Shown here: piece by piece, positions 11,501 through 23,479 of the stretch
How the letters are laid out: every line of letters starts with the position of its first letter
Numbering within the stretch: the first letter of the stretch is position 1
NCBI GenBank assembly: GCA_035079385.1
Contig: JAVHKY010000012.1
Span: 1,346,501 to 1,410,500, forward strand
Direction of reading: 5' to 3'
Length of the DNA: 64,000 nucleotides
Source: Aspidiotus rigidus
Lineage: Eukaryota > Arthropoda > Insecta > Hemiptera > Diaspididae
Position numbers and translations under genes: made by a program
The notes under the pieces: model-generated
What the model saw: the letters and a program-made list of their open reading frames with translations, nothing else
Told to the model about the DNA's origin: nothing
The model's database searches: none

Positions 11501-14500
11501 CTTCCGGCTCGCCACCTATCGTTCTCTTGAATGACCAGTAAGGAACTCCGAACTGATGACCATTTGAGGATGTAAGATGAAATTTTACTTTCAATAATTT
11601 TTAAAATTTGATTCAGTTGAGGTGTATAAAAGTCATGTATCTTGGATAGTTGTCCTACATCAGTCTTATGGATACACTTGTAAATGCTCCATCAATTCCA
11701 GTACGGAAAATGAAGAGGTTTTGCAGGAGTAATCTTCAGAAGGTATGAGATATTGGCTAGTCGTCACATGGTACTCCTTCGGTTGATAGGGTGAGGTAGA
11801 GATTTTGATAGGACTGCAGAAAAGGACAGTCTCGAGGGGTGTATTGAGATGTATCTAAACATAATGATGAGTATAAAAAAGAAGCCTTTATGACATAGAT
11901 AGATATAAGTTGAGATCAGGAAATGTAATATTTATAAAACATAGTGTGCCATTTTAATTCTTGAAATTCGTTGAGATCATTTTCTAGAGACATGAAAGCA
12001 TATTCTCTGTACAATAACATGCGATTGAAAAAAAAAAAACAAACTTGAAGACTATTGTGGTGGCAGCCAGTTTGAAACGGTGTTGGAATGTAGCTGAGAG
12101 AATTTCTGTCCGGTTGACAACTGACGTCCGGAATGCAGAGCTAGACGTCATCATTTTCAGTCCACCTTTTGACGTCTGTATTGTTTGAACTAAGTGGTGG
12201 GTGTTTGCTCGATGTGGAGAAAGATAAAATTTCGCTGACTTTTGAAAAACGAATATGTAGAACTCATAAGATGTGTATGTGATCGACGGCGAAAATTACG
12301 TAGGCACTTTTGGTGTTGATTCATCTTGTGATAGTTCGTGCACGAAAAGTTTAAAAATTGCAGGAGTGCTGTACGTTTTTTCCTTCTAGTACAGCTGGTG
12401 ACGGAGAGTGGAACCGGGTCCAAAGCGAGGAAATTTCGAAAAATCTTAGTCAAGTACTTTCTGACAGTCACTGATCAGTAGTGGCGAAACAAAGACCTCC
12501 CTCAATCCCTGTCTCTATATACCCTGCGGTATAATCCGCATTTGCCCAAAAATTTTACGAATTATCGTGTCTCCTTTTCTGAATTTTTCACTTTTTCACA
12601 TCCATCCTCAAGGGTATGTTGGATTCGAGATAATTTGGCAAAAGCGAGTAAAGAGGATGTAATACAAGTGTATTAGAACAAATATTATAATGAGTACGTC
12701 TGTGTACGAGTAGAAAATAATATGAATGATGAAGAAGCTGAAAAATTTATGAACTGTACGTCTTTCCGACTCCGCCTTTAATATGTACATGTGTTGTATT
12801 CTCACCTTCGGAGGTGGATCGAAGATTTGTTACAATTTACCGAGACTATTACTCGCTGTTTACTTAGTTTTCCCATGGTCGAAATCATGAAATTTTTCGT
12901 CGATTAAGCGTTTGATACGCATTACACGACCTATATTTTCAGTGTGACGATGATCTATGTGAACTAAGTGGTAACGGTGATGTATGAGTTTATTTTGTGG
13001 GCGTGTGGCATTAATAATTCGAACTTTCGTGCTGTCGACTCGTACATGAAATTTTTTTGCCCTCGTATCCGTGCACAATTTTGAGCAGCGATTAATTCTT
13101 GAGGCATTCGAACTAAACACCGCGATTAAAAAAAAAAAAAAGTCGACGAAAGAATTGGGTTTTTTTTACTGATTTTTGGAGAATGGCATACTATCGATCG
13201 TCTGTTGGGTGTCACGTGGAAAAACTTTTCCTACTGAATGAATGGTGCTGTTGTCGTTAAGTGCACGAACGAGTTTAATCAAATTTGAATGATGAGTGCG
13301 GTTCGCAAGTACAAGGTAGCGGGGTTTATATTATAAAGTGAAAGTGGACAGCCTATCTTCATTAGGTTGGTCGCATCACTGATTCGCTTATTTATATTGA
13401 TCATCCAGACGTACTTTAATTACAATTGTGTGTGTGTGTGTGTCTGTCAGTCAATTTCAAGGTGTGAACTAACCTCTACTTTTCCCTTGTACCTACTTAC
13501 TTCCACCAAATAAGTACTAGGAAGATGATGCTTGCAACTTTACGATTGGAAAACATGTTGAATAAACCCAAAATACAACAAAGATGAAAATGTCCATGTC
13601 TGATGAGAGGATTTACGAACTTAAGATCGAAGCGTGTAGTGTATTTTGGACCGAGCTTATTCATATTGCTTTCGGGGAAAAAATTGGTAAAGAGTCAAAA
13701 TCTTGCTAATGTCTGTCAGAATTACGTGGCGCCATTTGTTATTATTATTGTATATTTTTTTTTCTTCTCAAGAAATAATATTCATAAGAAAACCGTGTTA
13801 CGCTAACTTTGTACTCTGAAAAAACACTAAAGCTTGTGGGTCAACTCCAGTAAGACGGATTTAGAGTGTTGGCATTGTATGTGAGAGGTGAGTGAGGTTA
13901 CTCAGTCGGGACTTGTGTAATTTCTCTGATTTGGAGTTGAATGAATCAGTGTTTGTTATGACGGGTCGAGTATACTTTTATTTGTGATACGAAAAGTACA
14001 TAATTCTAAGATATTTAGGTGGTGGGGGGTTTCTGCTTCAATTTCTTCTTTATAAAATTGCTAGAAAATTTTGCATCGGATGATGTTTATTCAATTCTTG
14101 TGTGAAATCTGTACGACAGGATCAGCGAGTTTTGAGAAAATATTTCGAGCGAAGACTTTACGTTTAATGTGACGCTGTAACCAGAGTATTGTAGCCGAAA
14201 TTATTCTGACTTTGGGAAATGAAGTTTCGCTTCTTAGCTGTTGGCTTGATTCAGCTTATTTTCAACTGGTTAATCAATCGATAATAATAGGCAGAAGCCA
14301 TCCCAAATACGTGGAAATCAATCAGGAGAACGTACCGAAGTATCGATTTTCCAAATTGTTCATTTTAGTTCTGCAACACCGCACTTCCGTTGTTTGCCAC
14401 CTCCATTGTACGCCATTTTGTAAATGTTCATCTTCGAGAGCATTTTTGAGGCAGATCTTTCAAATTTCTAAATTTTGTACTAAAATAAGCAGAACAATAT

Positions 14501-14739
14501 ATCTGTTCAGAGTATTGCAGCCAGATTCAGGAGAATCCACTGCTGTGATGAGAGAGAAGCTGAAAGCCAGCTTTATTGACACCTTCATTGACCATAAGCC
14601 GAAATCAGTAAAAATTGTTGTAATGTTTTACGCTTGGTTCGGTGTTGCCGAAGATAAAAATTAGTCAAACAAACAAAAACACCATCACAGAGACACTGAC
14701 AAAGAAGCAGTGGTTCAGTATTGAAGCTTGCTGTCCTCC
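11501..14739. other. Long intergenic stretch, no gene recognised
   Basis: Only short frames occur (12190-12471 minus, 12860-13120 minus, 13603-13806 plus, 14212-14664 plus), with no recognisable domain. A (TG)n run lies at 13428-13443 and A-tracts at 12029 and 13128. The plus-strand frame 14212-14664 runs 150 codons but shows neither a family signature nor clear splice sites. Confidence 0.4.
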
Positions 14740-15780
14740 AATCAAGATAAACATAAACAGTCAATTCTACGAAATTGTCTCCAGGGAATTTCCCAGATTT
14801 GTTCAGCTTTTAGACAAGTTTTATAAATTTTTCAAAATGTAGGAAATTGTAAAAATTTGATTAACTTTCATTGTCTATTTAGTAAATTTCCCAGGTTTGT
14901 TCAACTTTTAAATGATTTTTAGAAATTGTCTAACATGTAAGCAATATTGTTAAAATTTGTTCAACTTTCAGACAATTCTAAGGAATTGTCTACAATTTAG
15001 GCAATCCTCAAGATTTGTTTGAACAAACATTAAGTTTGGAAATTGTCTAAGATGTGAGCAATTTTTAGAATTTGTTCAACTTTTAGACAATTTTAACAAA
15101 CTATCAACAATTGAAGCAATATTCTAGATTTTTTCACTTTTAGAGAATTGTAAGCAATTTTTCAGATTTTTTGAACTTTCAAATAAATAAATAAATAAAT
15201 AAATAAATGAATAGATGAAATAAATAAATAAATAAATATTTTGGCCGGACGGCGGTCGGCAAATTTGAAACCCTCATAGAACAGGTTCCCTATAAACAAT
15301 TTTTAGAAAATGTCTACAATTTAGGCAATTTCTCAGATTTTTCTAACTTTCGGACAATTTGTCTAAAAAGTAAGGAATAATAGTTGAAATTTGTTCAACT
15401 CTTAGAAATTTCTAGGAAATTGTAGGTAATTGCCCAGATTTGTTCAACTTCTGAACAACTTTTAGATATTGTCTCAAACGTAAGCAATTGTTAAAATTTG
15501 TTCAAATTTTAGCCAACTCTACAAAATGCCCAAAATGTAAGCAATGTCCCAGATTTGTTCAAGTTTTAAACAATCTTTGGGACTTGTCTAAGATGTAAGC
15601 AATTGTTGTAATTTCGTTCAACTGTTAGATAATTCTAGGAAATTGTATACAATTTACGCAATTCCCCAGATTTGTTCAACTTTTGAAAATTTTTTGGCAA
15701 TCGTCTGAAATGTAAGCAATTTTTAAAATTTGTTCAATTTTTAGACGATTCTACAGCAATTTTCCTGATTTGTTTAACCT
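14740..15780. repeat. Degenerate minisatellite with an embedded AAAT run
   Basis: Words of the type TTGTTCAACTTTTAGACAAT, GGAAATTGTCTA and GTAAGCAATT recur in the same order, at a rough spacing of 60-70 bp, on both sides of an (AAAT)n run at 15180-15238. Between the two halves, 15240-15296 carries the GC-rich word GGCCGGACGGCGGTCGG followed by CATAGAACAGGTTCCCT. That is the same right-hand terminus that closes the 45-bp-array elements at 27773 and 28063. The minisatellite therefore probably belongs to, or was invaded by, that TIR family. Confidence 0.6.
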
Positions 15781-15988
15781 ACGTCAAGCATTGGATTCGC
15801 CTTCCTTCCTTAGGCCAGTATTTTTATGAAATCGCCAAAGCACTCGAAACTTTCGACTACCGATACGTCTTCTACTCGATCCTCACTTTAGGCCACCTAT
15901 CCTCTCTTAAAAATAAACCCTCCGCTGAAGGATGTTGCGGAGTCTATCGAGCTAGTTGTACCAGTTCCTGGTTGCTTCGCTTTCTACA

Positions 15989-16253
15989 TACAGGGTGGCC
16001 AGTTTTTCCCCGAGAAAAAATTCCCTGACTTTTCTATGTTGTTCCAGACTAAAATCTTTACCCTTTTTCGGCTCGAAAAGAAGAAAAAATAAACTCGTGA
16101 TTTTCGAAGCAAAATAATATTTTTCACATTCCTTTAAGGCATTAGCCGGGAGTCTCAAAAAAATCCCGGACCTTAGCCAAAATTCCCTGACTTTTCCATG
16201 AACACTCAAATTCTCTAACTTTTCTTGGTTTTCCAAAAACTGGCCATCCTGTA
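15989..16253. mobile_element. MITE with TACAGGGTGGCCAGTTTT termini
   Basis: The left end TACAGGGTGGCCAGTTTT (15989-16006) is matched by AAAACTGGCCATCCTGTA at the right (16236-16253), an inverted repeat with one mismatch. The interior has short repeats containing TTCCCTGACTTTTC in both orientations. The long minus-strand frame (15952-16236) results from this repeat structure. Similar termini are seen in many arthropod genomes (family knowledge), but the superfamily cannot be assigned here. Confidence 0.7.
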
Positions 16254-17318
16254 AACTAGATAATAGGTATCATTCACAGGTGTAACAAAGTCTAAATTAC
16301 CCTGATCGTTTCTTAAGTACTCACTTTTATGCATAACATTAATTAGCTAAAGATTAGCTGAACTAAGCCGAAAGTTAGCTGAATTTTTCCAGAAGCCATA
16401 TCTTTAAAGGTCGTAAGTTGAATTGGCTGCAATACTATGGTTGAAACGACGAGCTAGCTAAATGCATTATGTTTGAAAACGATGGTGTGACTTATGAGAG
16501 ACATATAAAAATGATAAATAAAACGAATCAGGGGATTGATGACGTGAGGTGCGGGTGATCTCAGGAAAATACGGAGGACCACCAGACTGAGTGATTGTTT
16601 CCAAAAACAGTTCGTTAGCTTTTTGATGAGAAGATTATTTTGAAGTAGCGTGGATCAAAATCAAGAGAGATGGAAAAAAAGGTTGGATTGACACAATTCT
16701 GCAGTGGATGGCCTGATATCTCAGGAATAAGTAAACGTTGGTTTAAACGATCAGATCAATTCATTCAAATTACAAATTTTTGAACTTTTGTTTCTTTTCT
16801 GGGTAGCCCAGGGTCTTCTTTAGAACTGCTACCTTTGCTATACCCTGTTTTACTGTTTCTAGAAGATGTAGCTTGGACTTCTTTATATTGTGTCCAGATA
16901 GATTGAATCGAGTTCATCTCGGTATATTTTACAAAAAAGTCTAATCAATTCACTATATCCTAAAAATCTGAGCACTTCTCGCGTGTATCCCTAAGCAAAC
17001 TATACAAAAACTAGACGTGATGGTAAAAAACTGTGAACAATATCGCTTTTAGCATTAAAAATACTACTGAAATCAAGTTCAAATAATCTTACGGCTTGAA
17101 AAACTATCTTTGTTCCAAATGTATCTACGTGACCTTCTTCCCATCCCCCGCCACCATTGACGCCGGTACTCGTCAATGAAAATATACGGGCTCATCTTTA
17201 CAAACTGATCTCCACGATTTCTTATCTTCGTCCCATCATTAATATTATCAATAATTCCTAAGTTTTTTCAAGCCCCAACGTGACAGTACCTAATGGTTTA
17301 ATATTATTTCTGTTACAG
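16254..17318 (+). other. Upstream region and probable 5' intron of calcineurin gene
   Basis: No coding sequence is recognised. The 3' end carries an intron-like pyrimidine stretch and acceptor (TATTATTTCTGTTACAG, ending at 17318), so the DNA just upstream is probably an intron in the 5' UTR. The donor exon and promoter were not located. Around 16339-16400 short TTAGCTGAA words recur. Confidence 0.4.
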
Positions 17319-17441
17319 GCTTAATCCAGTGAGCTGTACAGACAAGAAGCATAGATTAGGATCTTGGGAAGTATCGGAAAGCTTGTTTTTCTTCGTTTCG
17401 TAGAACATTATAAGCGAATAAGCCTCGAGGGCGGTCAGTAA
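17319..17441 (+). promoter_or_regulatory. 5' leader of calcineurin A mRNA, with splice acceptor
   Basis: The acceptor AG at 17317-17318 follows a pyrimidine-leaning stretch. The leader then runs 123 bases to the start codon. An in-frame TAA directly abuts the ATG (CAGTAAATGG), so translation cannot start further upstream in this frame. The -3 base is T and +4 is G, a middling start context. That this exon begins at 17319 is inference from the splice signal. Confidence 0.45.
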
Positions 17442-19130
17442 ATGGAAAATACGCCGACAACCGGTGGTGGCGGCGGTGGAAACGGGTCGGGGACAACGAG
17501 TAGCGGTTCCTCCTCCACAATGGGCAGTGGCGATAAACCAACACCCAACAAATCTACCACCGATCGAGTAATCGACTCAATACCTTTTCCTCCTAGTCAT
17601 AAATTAACTATAGCTGAAGTGTACGATCAGAAAACGGGAAAGCCGCGCCCGGAAGTGCTGAAGCAGCATTTTGTCTTGGAAGGTCGAATTGAGGAAGCGG
17701 CCGCGTTACGTATCATAAATGAGGGAGCGGCGTTGCTGCGCAGCGAAAAGACCATGATCGACATAGAGGCGCCTGTTACTGTGTGCGGTGATATTCACGG
17801 CCAGTTCTTTGATCTGATGAAACTCTTCGAGGTGGGTGGATCTCCCGCAACGACCAAATACCTATTCTTGGGTGACTACGTGGACCGGGGCTACTTCAGT
17901 ATCGAGTGTGTGCTGTACTTGTGGGCGCTCAAGATCTGCTATCCGAAGACGTTGTATTTGCTGCGCGGAAATCACGAATGTCGTCATCTAACAGAGTACT
18001 TTACGTTCAAACAAGAATGTAAGATCAAGTATTCAGAGGCGGTGTACGATTCCTGTATGGACGCTTTTGATTGTTTACCTTTAGCCGCTCTCATGAATAA
18101 TCAGTTTCTATGTGTGCACGGTGGTCTCTCACCAGAGATTCACTCTCTGGACGACATACAGAAACTGGACCGTTTCAAAGAACCGCCCGCTTTCGGGCCG
18201 ATGTGCGATCTTCTGTGGTCGGATCCGTTCGAAGATTTCGGCAGCGAGAAAACCACCGAGCATTTTAGCCACAATAGTGTTCGTGGTTGTTCATATTTTT
18301 ATAGTTACGCCGCGTGTTGTGATTTCCTGCAGCAGAACAACCTACTTAGTATTATTAGAGCTCACGAAGCGCAGGACGCCGGCTACCGCATGTACCGCAA
18401 AAGTCAAATAACCGGCTTCCCTTCCTTGATAACCATATTCTCGGCTCCGAATTATTTGGACGTGTACAATAATAAGGCGGCCGTACTGAAATACGAGAAC
18501 AACGTCATGAATATTCGCCAATTCAATTGCTCACCTCATCCATACTGGTTACCTAATTTTATGGACGTATTTACCTGGTCGCTGCCATTTATTGGTGAAA
18601 AAGTCACCGAGATGTTGGTGAATCTGTTGAACATTTGCTCGGACGACGAACTGATGTCGGACGGCGACGACAACGAGAGCGTGGCGGCAAATGCGCGCAA
18701 AGAAGTAATTAAGAATAAGATAAGAGCTATCGGCAAGATGGCCCGAGTGTTTACGGTGTTGCGTGAGGAAAGCGAAGTGGTGCTTGAGCTGAAGGGTCTG
18801 ACGCCGTCAGGCTCGTTACCGTTGGGCGCTTTATCCAGCGGCCGCTCTTCATTGTATAACGCTTTATCCAGTACATCCGGATCTTCGTCGCCGACTTCTA
18901 GCTCATCGCCGCACCATAAGATATCGACTTTCGAAGAGGCGAAAGGATTGGACGCTATTAACGAGCGAATGCCGCCACGTCGAAACGGCTCGCCCTCTCC
19001 GAGCACGCCAAGCGTCGAGAACGTTGCCGCGACCGTACCCGCTTCTTCCTCCAATGTCGATACCACCGCTAGTTCCGCCACCGCCGCTCAGCCTAAAGAA
19101 GCTCATCAACGTACCGGTAGTGGTAACTAA
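17442..19130 (+). CDS. CanA: Calcineurin catalytic subunit A (PP2B), 562 aa
   Basis: This is the Ca2+/calmodulin-activated Ser/Thr phosphatase that dephosphorylates targets such as NFAT-type factors in the cytoplasm. A Gly/Ser/Thr-rich N terminus (1-40) precedes the metallophosphatase core (about 80-345). Metal and catalytic residues are present: GDIHGQ (D117, H119), GDYVDRG (D145, D148), GNHE (N177, H178), H226 and H308. The calcineurin B-binding helix follows at about 362-400, the calmodulin-binding segment at 418-445 and the autoinhibitory segment at 495-513 ([16 protein letters not shown]). The tail is Ser/Pro-rich. Length and order are as usual for animal CanA, and every key residue is intact. 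The CDS is one uninterrupted exon, GC-richer than its surroundings; animal CanA genes normally have many coding introns, so a retrocopy origin is possible. The start is fixed by an in-frame stop just upstream. Confidence 0.97.
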   Translation: MENTPTTGGGGGGNGSGTTSSGSSSTMGSGDKPTPNKSTTDRVIDSIPFPPSHKLTIAEVYDQKTGKPRPEVLKQHFVLEGRIEEAAALRIINEGAALLRSEKTMIDIEAPVTVCGDIHGQFFDLMKLFEVGGSPATTKYLFLGDYVDRGYFSIECVLYLWALKICYPKTLYLLRGNHECRHLTEYFTFKQECKIKYSEAVYDSCMDAFDCLPLAALMNNQFLCVHGGLSPEIHSLDDIQKLDRFKEPPAFGPMCDLLWSDPFEDFGSEKTTEHFSHNSVRGCSYFYSYAACCDFLQQNNLLSIIRAHEAQDAGYRMYRKSQITGFPSLITIFSAPNYLDVYNNKAAVLKYENNVMNIRQFNCSPHPYWLPNFMDVFTWSLPFIGEKVTEMLVNLLNICSDDELMSDGDDNESVAANARKEVIKNKIRAIGKMARVFTVLREESEVVLELKGLTPSGSLPLGALSSGRSSLYNALSSTSGSSSPTSSSSPHHKISTFEEAKGLDAINERMPPRRNGSPSPSTPSVENVAATVPASSSNVDTTASSATAAQPKEAHQRTGSGN

Positions 19131-20145
19131 AATGATTGACCGAAATGTGTCGATCCTAAATTACGTAATTATCGAACGGAGAAGTGCTATCGAATGAGTT
19201 GAGAAGCATTGGAATTTGTCTCGTTACTGTCATTCGTGGAAGGAATGTTGAAGAAATTTTAGTAGAGTAGATACATAATTATTTTGACTTCCTTTTTCTC
19301 ATCCTTTATCCTCTTTATTATAACCTACCCTCTTTCAGTTCCCCAATTTTCTTTCCTTCTCGTCTGATAATTTTGTAAGATACGTTTTTTCTTAGAATAT
19401 TACGCCAAGTTCCGTTTTTTTTTTTTTTGTTTGTTTATTATTATTTATTCCGTCAGTTATGAATTTATTTTCTTGGAAAGCTCTGTATTTTGATCATGAT
19501 GGAAGTTGATCGTGCGTATTTCTTGGAGGATTTTTGTTTGTCTGTGACAGTCGATAATTACGAGTTGCACTTTTTCTCTCATTCGCTTTTCTATTTCTCT
19601 TTCCACCACCTCTTGTCTCTCCTGTTGTTTTTTTTCCTCGCGCACTGGCGCACAACCATTAATATTTTTTGTTTTTTTCTATATTTTCTCGTATTTATTT
19701 TTTAAAATTATTTTAAGTCTGCGTTGCTACGCAGCGTCTGTATTATAACTCTGTACTTTTTTTAAAAAAAAAAACACAAGTTTTATTATTTATTTATTCG
19801 TAAAAATATTGTCCATCAAGGCGACTCGAAAGTCTAATTGATGACCCTCAAAGAACATACGACTCTGCTCAAAAAGCGGAATAATTGTAATCCGCAAGTC
19901 AAGATATCTACGAGCGGTACAGCGTCACATAAAATTCGTACCATTTGATGTATTGTCTGCTGTTGCTGCAGCTTTGTAGTCAGCAGCTGAAAATTTAAGT
20001 CGCATCAATATGGTCCCACTTCTTTTTTTTTTTCTGTTTATCTATTTTATTCTTTTGTAGTCGTTACCATTTGCGTTTGCTGTTTCATTTATTTCTTGAT
20101 CGTAACACTGAACTACTTTCTCTCTTCGTTATGTTTCAAAATAAA
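19131..20145 (+). other. Probable 3' UTR of calcineurin A
   Basis: AT-rich, non-coding sequence follows the stop codon, with several T-runs. The first clear AATAAA on the plus strand is at 20140-20145; further A-rich signals follow near 20680-20700. Frames here on both strands are low-complexity. The true cleavage site cannot be read from sequence alone. Confidence 0.45.
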
Positions 20146-21260
20146 TGGCAGATATAGCGTTCTACATTTTCAATTGCAATATTATAATCTTGTTTGATAT
20201 TTAATATTTTAGTTTTTGTTTTTTTTTTCTGTTTTATTTTGTTTTGTTTTTTTTTTGCTGCGTTTATCGCATTACTGATTTGATTCATCTTTTTCGATCT
20301 TCTATCTCCTTTCATCGACACTTATATTTAGTAGATTTAAAAAAAAAAAGGAAGAGAAACTGTATCGTTATGCAAAGTTTAAAACATGATAATTTAGAGG
20401 ATTTTGTTAGAATAGAGATAACTCATTCGCTTCCTGTTGATTTTTTGTATCTTATTTAATTTTTTTTTTTTTTTTAAGAAAAATTTCTCATCCTATTATT
20501 TTACACAACTTTCTACAATAAGATTTTTATCAAATTAACGTTTTTTTCTCCTCTTCGTTTACCAATTTTGCTTTTGTCTCGGTTATAAATATCATCTTAT
20601 TTATACCCGTTAAAATATTATATCATTTATTAATATAATAATAATGATTACAATGATAGTAATGATGAAACTTGTAACTATAAAAGATAATAAAAAGAAA
20701 AATAATGTTACGCTGGACTGTATATAATTTTTTTCATCTGAATTATAATAACGCGACGACTTCTAAATTGATTCAATTTTATCTAATGAATGAGTCTGGA
20801 ATGTGACCTAGAGACAATTATTCTGGTTAGATTCAGTATTTTATTCTTTAAAAAGCGTCAATTATCATCATTTCGATATTCAACATCATAAACGAGATAA
20901 TTATTAGGTTTTTATGCGAGAGGCGGTGTCGACGACACCTACCATTCAAATTTTAGATTTTTTCCTTTTTTCTTGAAGAATAGATCTTATTGATGATCTT
21001 GAATTAGATCTCGAATTGTAAACGGAATAGCATCTCGTATGCAACAAAATATTATAGATGATTATGGCATGGCACTGTCATATCTATGCAGATTATTCGC
21101 AAATAATTATCATCTATCAACTTCTCGATAGAATCAACTGATAATTAATTTACGCGATATTCGTACGATCTTGAGTATCATGAGGCGCGGACTATGCTTT
21201 AGAGGTGGTTTTGTGCGAGAGTCACGTATCGCGTAACAAAATTTCTCTATTGAGAGAAAT
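20146..21260. other. AT-rich intergenic DNA
   Basis: Extremely AT-rich with A and T runs. Sequence from 20630 to 20700 has ATA/ATG-type low complexity. No gene, inverted repeat or tandem array could be supported. Confidence 0.4.
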
Positions 21261-22465
21261 AGGGTGTCTACCGGTCAAGTAAATCAAGTAAAAGTCAAGT
21301 ATTTGATAAAAGATCAAGTAAACAAGTAAAAGTCAATTATCTTCATTAACGGTCAAGTAAAAATGGGAAAAATAACAAGAACATTTGAAAAAAGCAAAAG
21401 AAAACTCATGGGTTCTCTAACGGAGTTGAACGAAGGGTGGCAGGGAACCTGTTTCTTGGGGACGGGGCACGTGGGATCTGAAAATGTACATTGTGAAGTC
21501 ACAGGCCCCACCCCCAAGCTATATAATGATAGAATAGGACTGGGAGGACTAAGCAAATTGCCGATCTTTGCCGGATGGCGGACGTTGAAACAGATTGCCT
21601 GTTGAAACAGTATTTTTAGCCGATTTGACTTTTTTTTTTTTTTTTTCAGCGGGGAACTTGTTTTATCGGGAGTTTTCGGAAAAAACATCCGCTTTCCGGC
21701 CGGCCGGCCGGCAAAGCTTGGAGCTCGAAAATGTTCTAAGCGCACTTCCAAGTCTCTCTCCTATCATACATAGCTTGTGGGCGGGGCCTGTAATGTCACT
21801 GTTTGATAACGTCATAGGTTAGCCTTGTGACGTCACCATCTGATGACGTCATAGATCAATTTTTTCAAGTTTCCTTCCTATTATATAAGGTTTCAAAGTG
21901 CGGGACTGTGACGTGACAATTTGATGACTTCATACATCAACCTTGTGACGTCACAATCTGATGACGTCATCACCTTTTTTCAAGTTCCTCTCCTATTATA
22001 TGTATAGCTACAAAGTCCGGGACTGTGACGTCACAATATGATGACTTCACAGGTCAGCCTTGTGACGTCACCATCTGATGACGTCATAGATCAATTTTTT
22101 TAAGTTTCCTTCCTGTTATATAAGGTTTCAAAGTGCGGGACTGTGACGTGACAATTTGATGACTTCATACGTCAACCTTGTGACGTCACAATCTGATGAC
22201 GTCATCATTTTTTTTTCAAGTTCCGCTCCTATTATGTATAGCTACAAAGTCCGGGACTGTGACGTCACAATTTGATGACTTCACAGGTCAGCCTTGTGAC
22301 GTCACAATCTAAATTTTTCAGATCCCACCTGCGCCATAAGACAGGTTTCCTGCTACCGCTCGTTTAACTTTCTTAAAGAATTTGTGAGGTTTTTTTTCTT
22401 TCTTGCTCGTTAACTCGTTTACTTTCAAAAACGGTCAAGTAAATGTCAAGTATTTTCAGAATTTC
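21261..22465. mobile_element. Composite element: AGGGTGTCTACC MITE invaded by an AGGGAACCTG element
   Basis: The outer left part starts AGGGTGTCTACCGGTCAAGT at 21261 and has repeats of TCAAGTAAA. Matching TCAAGTAAATGTCAAG sequence returns at 22434-22450, so the outer element appears split. The inner element has inverted termini: GCAGGGAACCTGTTTCTTGG (from 21442) and AAGACAGGTTTCCTGC (to about 22352). Both are flanked outside by degenerate GTTAAACGAG-like sequence. Inside are 45-bp-type units (for example CTTCCAAGTCTCTCTCCTAT near 21746) and the CRE-palindrome tandem repeat listed next. Confidence 0.6.
21800..22310. repeat. Tandem repeat (about 235 bp) packed with TGACGTCA palindromes
   Basis: A block beginning ATAGATCAATTTTTT at 21851 repeats at 22086, a period of 235 bp. 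Each copy alternates GTGACGTCAC and GATGACGTCAT with degenerate partners such as GTGACGTGAC and GATGACTTCA. By eye there are 11 exact TGACGTCA octamers in about half a kilobase. TGACGTCA is the full-site consensus for CREB/ATF-type bZIP factors; whether these are bound is unknown. The array also keeps the unit sequence CAAGTTTCCTTCCTAT, linking it to the 45-bp family. Confidence 0.7.
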
Positions 22466-22469
22466 CTTC

Positions 22470-23400
22470 TGAGAAAACGTCTGGTATCTGAAGTCTACCC
22501 TCACTCTGACTATATATGGTTTTGGGGGTGGGAGCTATTCGGGAAGTCTATGACCTTTTCCAACGTCTTGAACCATCGAGCTTCACTTGGAAGCTTTATA
22601 TACGAGGAGGTAGACTTGGAAAAATTCCATTGTGAGGGGTTCGTGGAAACGTGCAAATTGGAATAGGAAGTATAGAAAGACTGCGAGAGTTAGTGACGCA
22701 CCGGAGTTGTGACAAAGGGCAGTTGGAAGCCGTGGGGAAATGAAGTGAGGGAGGGTTTGAAGTTCATTGTAGGGTTGAGAGTACCTGAGATTGTACCATG
22801 GTAAGATGATCAAAGAACGGGGGTAAGATTTTATGTCAAAGGCCGGAGAAGGAAGAGGATCACTTGTCTTTTAGGTTCACTGCTTTGTAGCCGATATAGT
22901 TCGGAATTCAGAGAAAGACAATTTAAGATAGAAAAGGAGGATGACAACACCTCTGCCATACAAAAGGTCCTGCATGGCTTGGAGAAAGGAGGAGCAATCT
23001 ACGGATATGAAGGAGAGGAAGGGCTGAATAAAGCAAGTTCAACAGAATATAATATGAAGGCCGAGTTTTTCATATGGAAGAGCGAGACTATTACGAAGGC
23101 ATAGCCAGTTTTGGACCCCAATTTGGGTTTACGAATATTTGTAAAGCAGGTTGTGGGAGAGAAAATCAGCTTTGATGTATCTAATGTAGATATTGTTGGA
23201 CGATTTCGATAGGTTAGACAGGTCAAGGGGAATATGAGGCCCCAAGATGCCCAGGGAAGTATGGATGGGTGGGTAGAGAGGTGCTCAAGTTTGAGATGGT
23301 AGTCTGGGGAAAATTCTAATAAAAGAGCTAGAATGTTTTGGAAGCGAAGGGAGGAGAGAAAGGAAGGGAGTTGTAGAAACAATTTTTTTCTAGAGCTCTG
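22470..23400 (-). pseudogene. Unresolved LINE-like remnants
   Basis: The minus-strand frame 22999-23382 includes GLIFPLTC and, in neighbouring frames, a NPNWGPKLAMPS-like stretch reminiscent of the thumb region of jockey/R1-type reverse transcriptases. Plus-strand sequence near 22590-22630 carries a reversed copy of the 45-bp core (CTTGGAAAAATTCC). The pieces are too degraded to order. The thumb-like part lies downstream of the RNase H fragment at 23860-24225, so it is probably a separate insertion. Confidence 0.35.
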
Positions 23401-23479
23401 CTCATGGTACAGCTACATAGTGTGATATTTGTTTTCCGTTTTTTTTATTAATTTACAAGGTCTATGAGCTCGGCGAAAT

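Noticed and set aside
14212..14664. 150-codon plus-strand frame as a gene
   Set aside because: No recognisable family, biased composition, and it runs into the degenerate minisatellite. Not supported.
18112..19109. Other long frames inside the calcineurin gene (18112-18411 plus, 18536-19081 minus, 18903-19109 minus)
   Set aside because: Shadow frames of a GC-rich coding sequence. The calcineurin frame explains the conservation.
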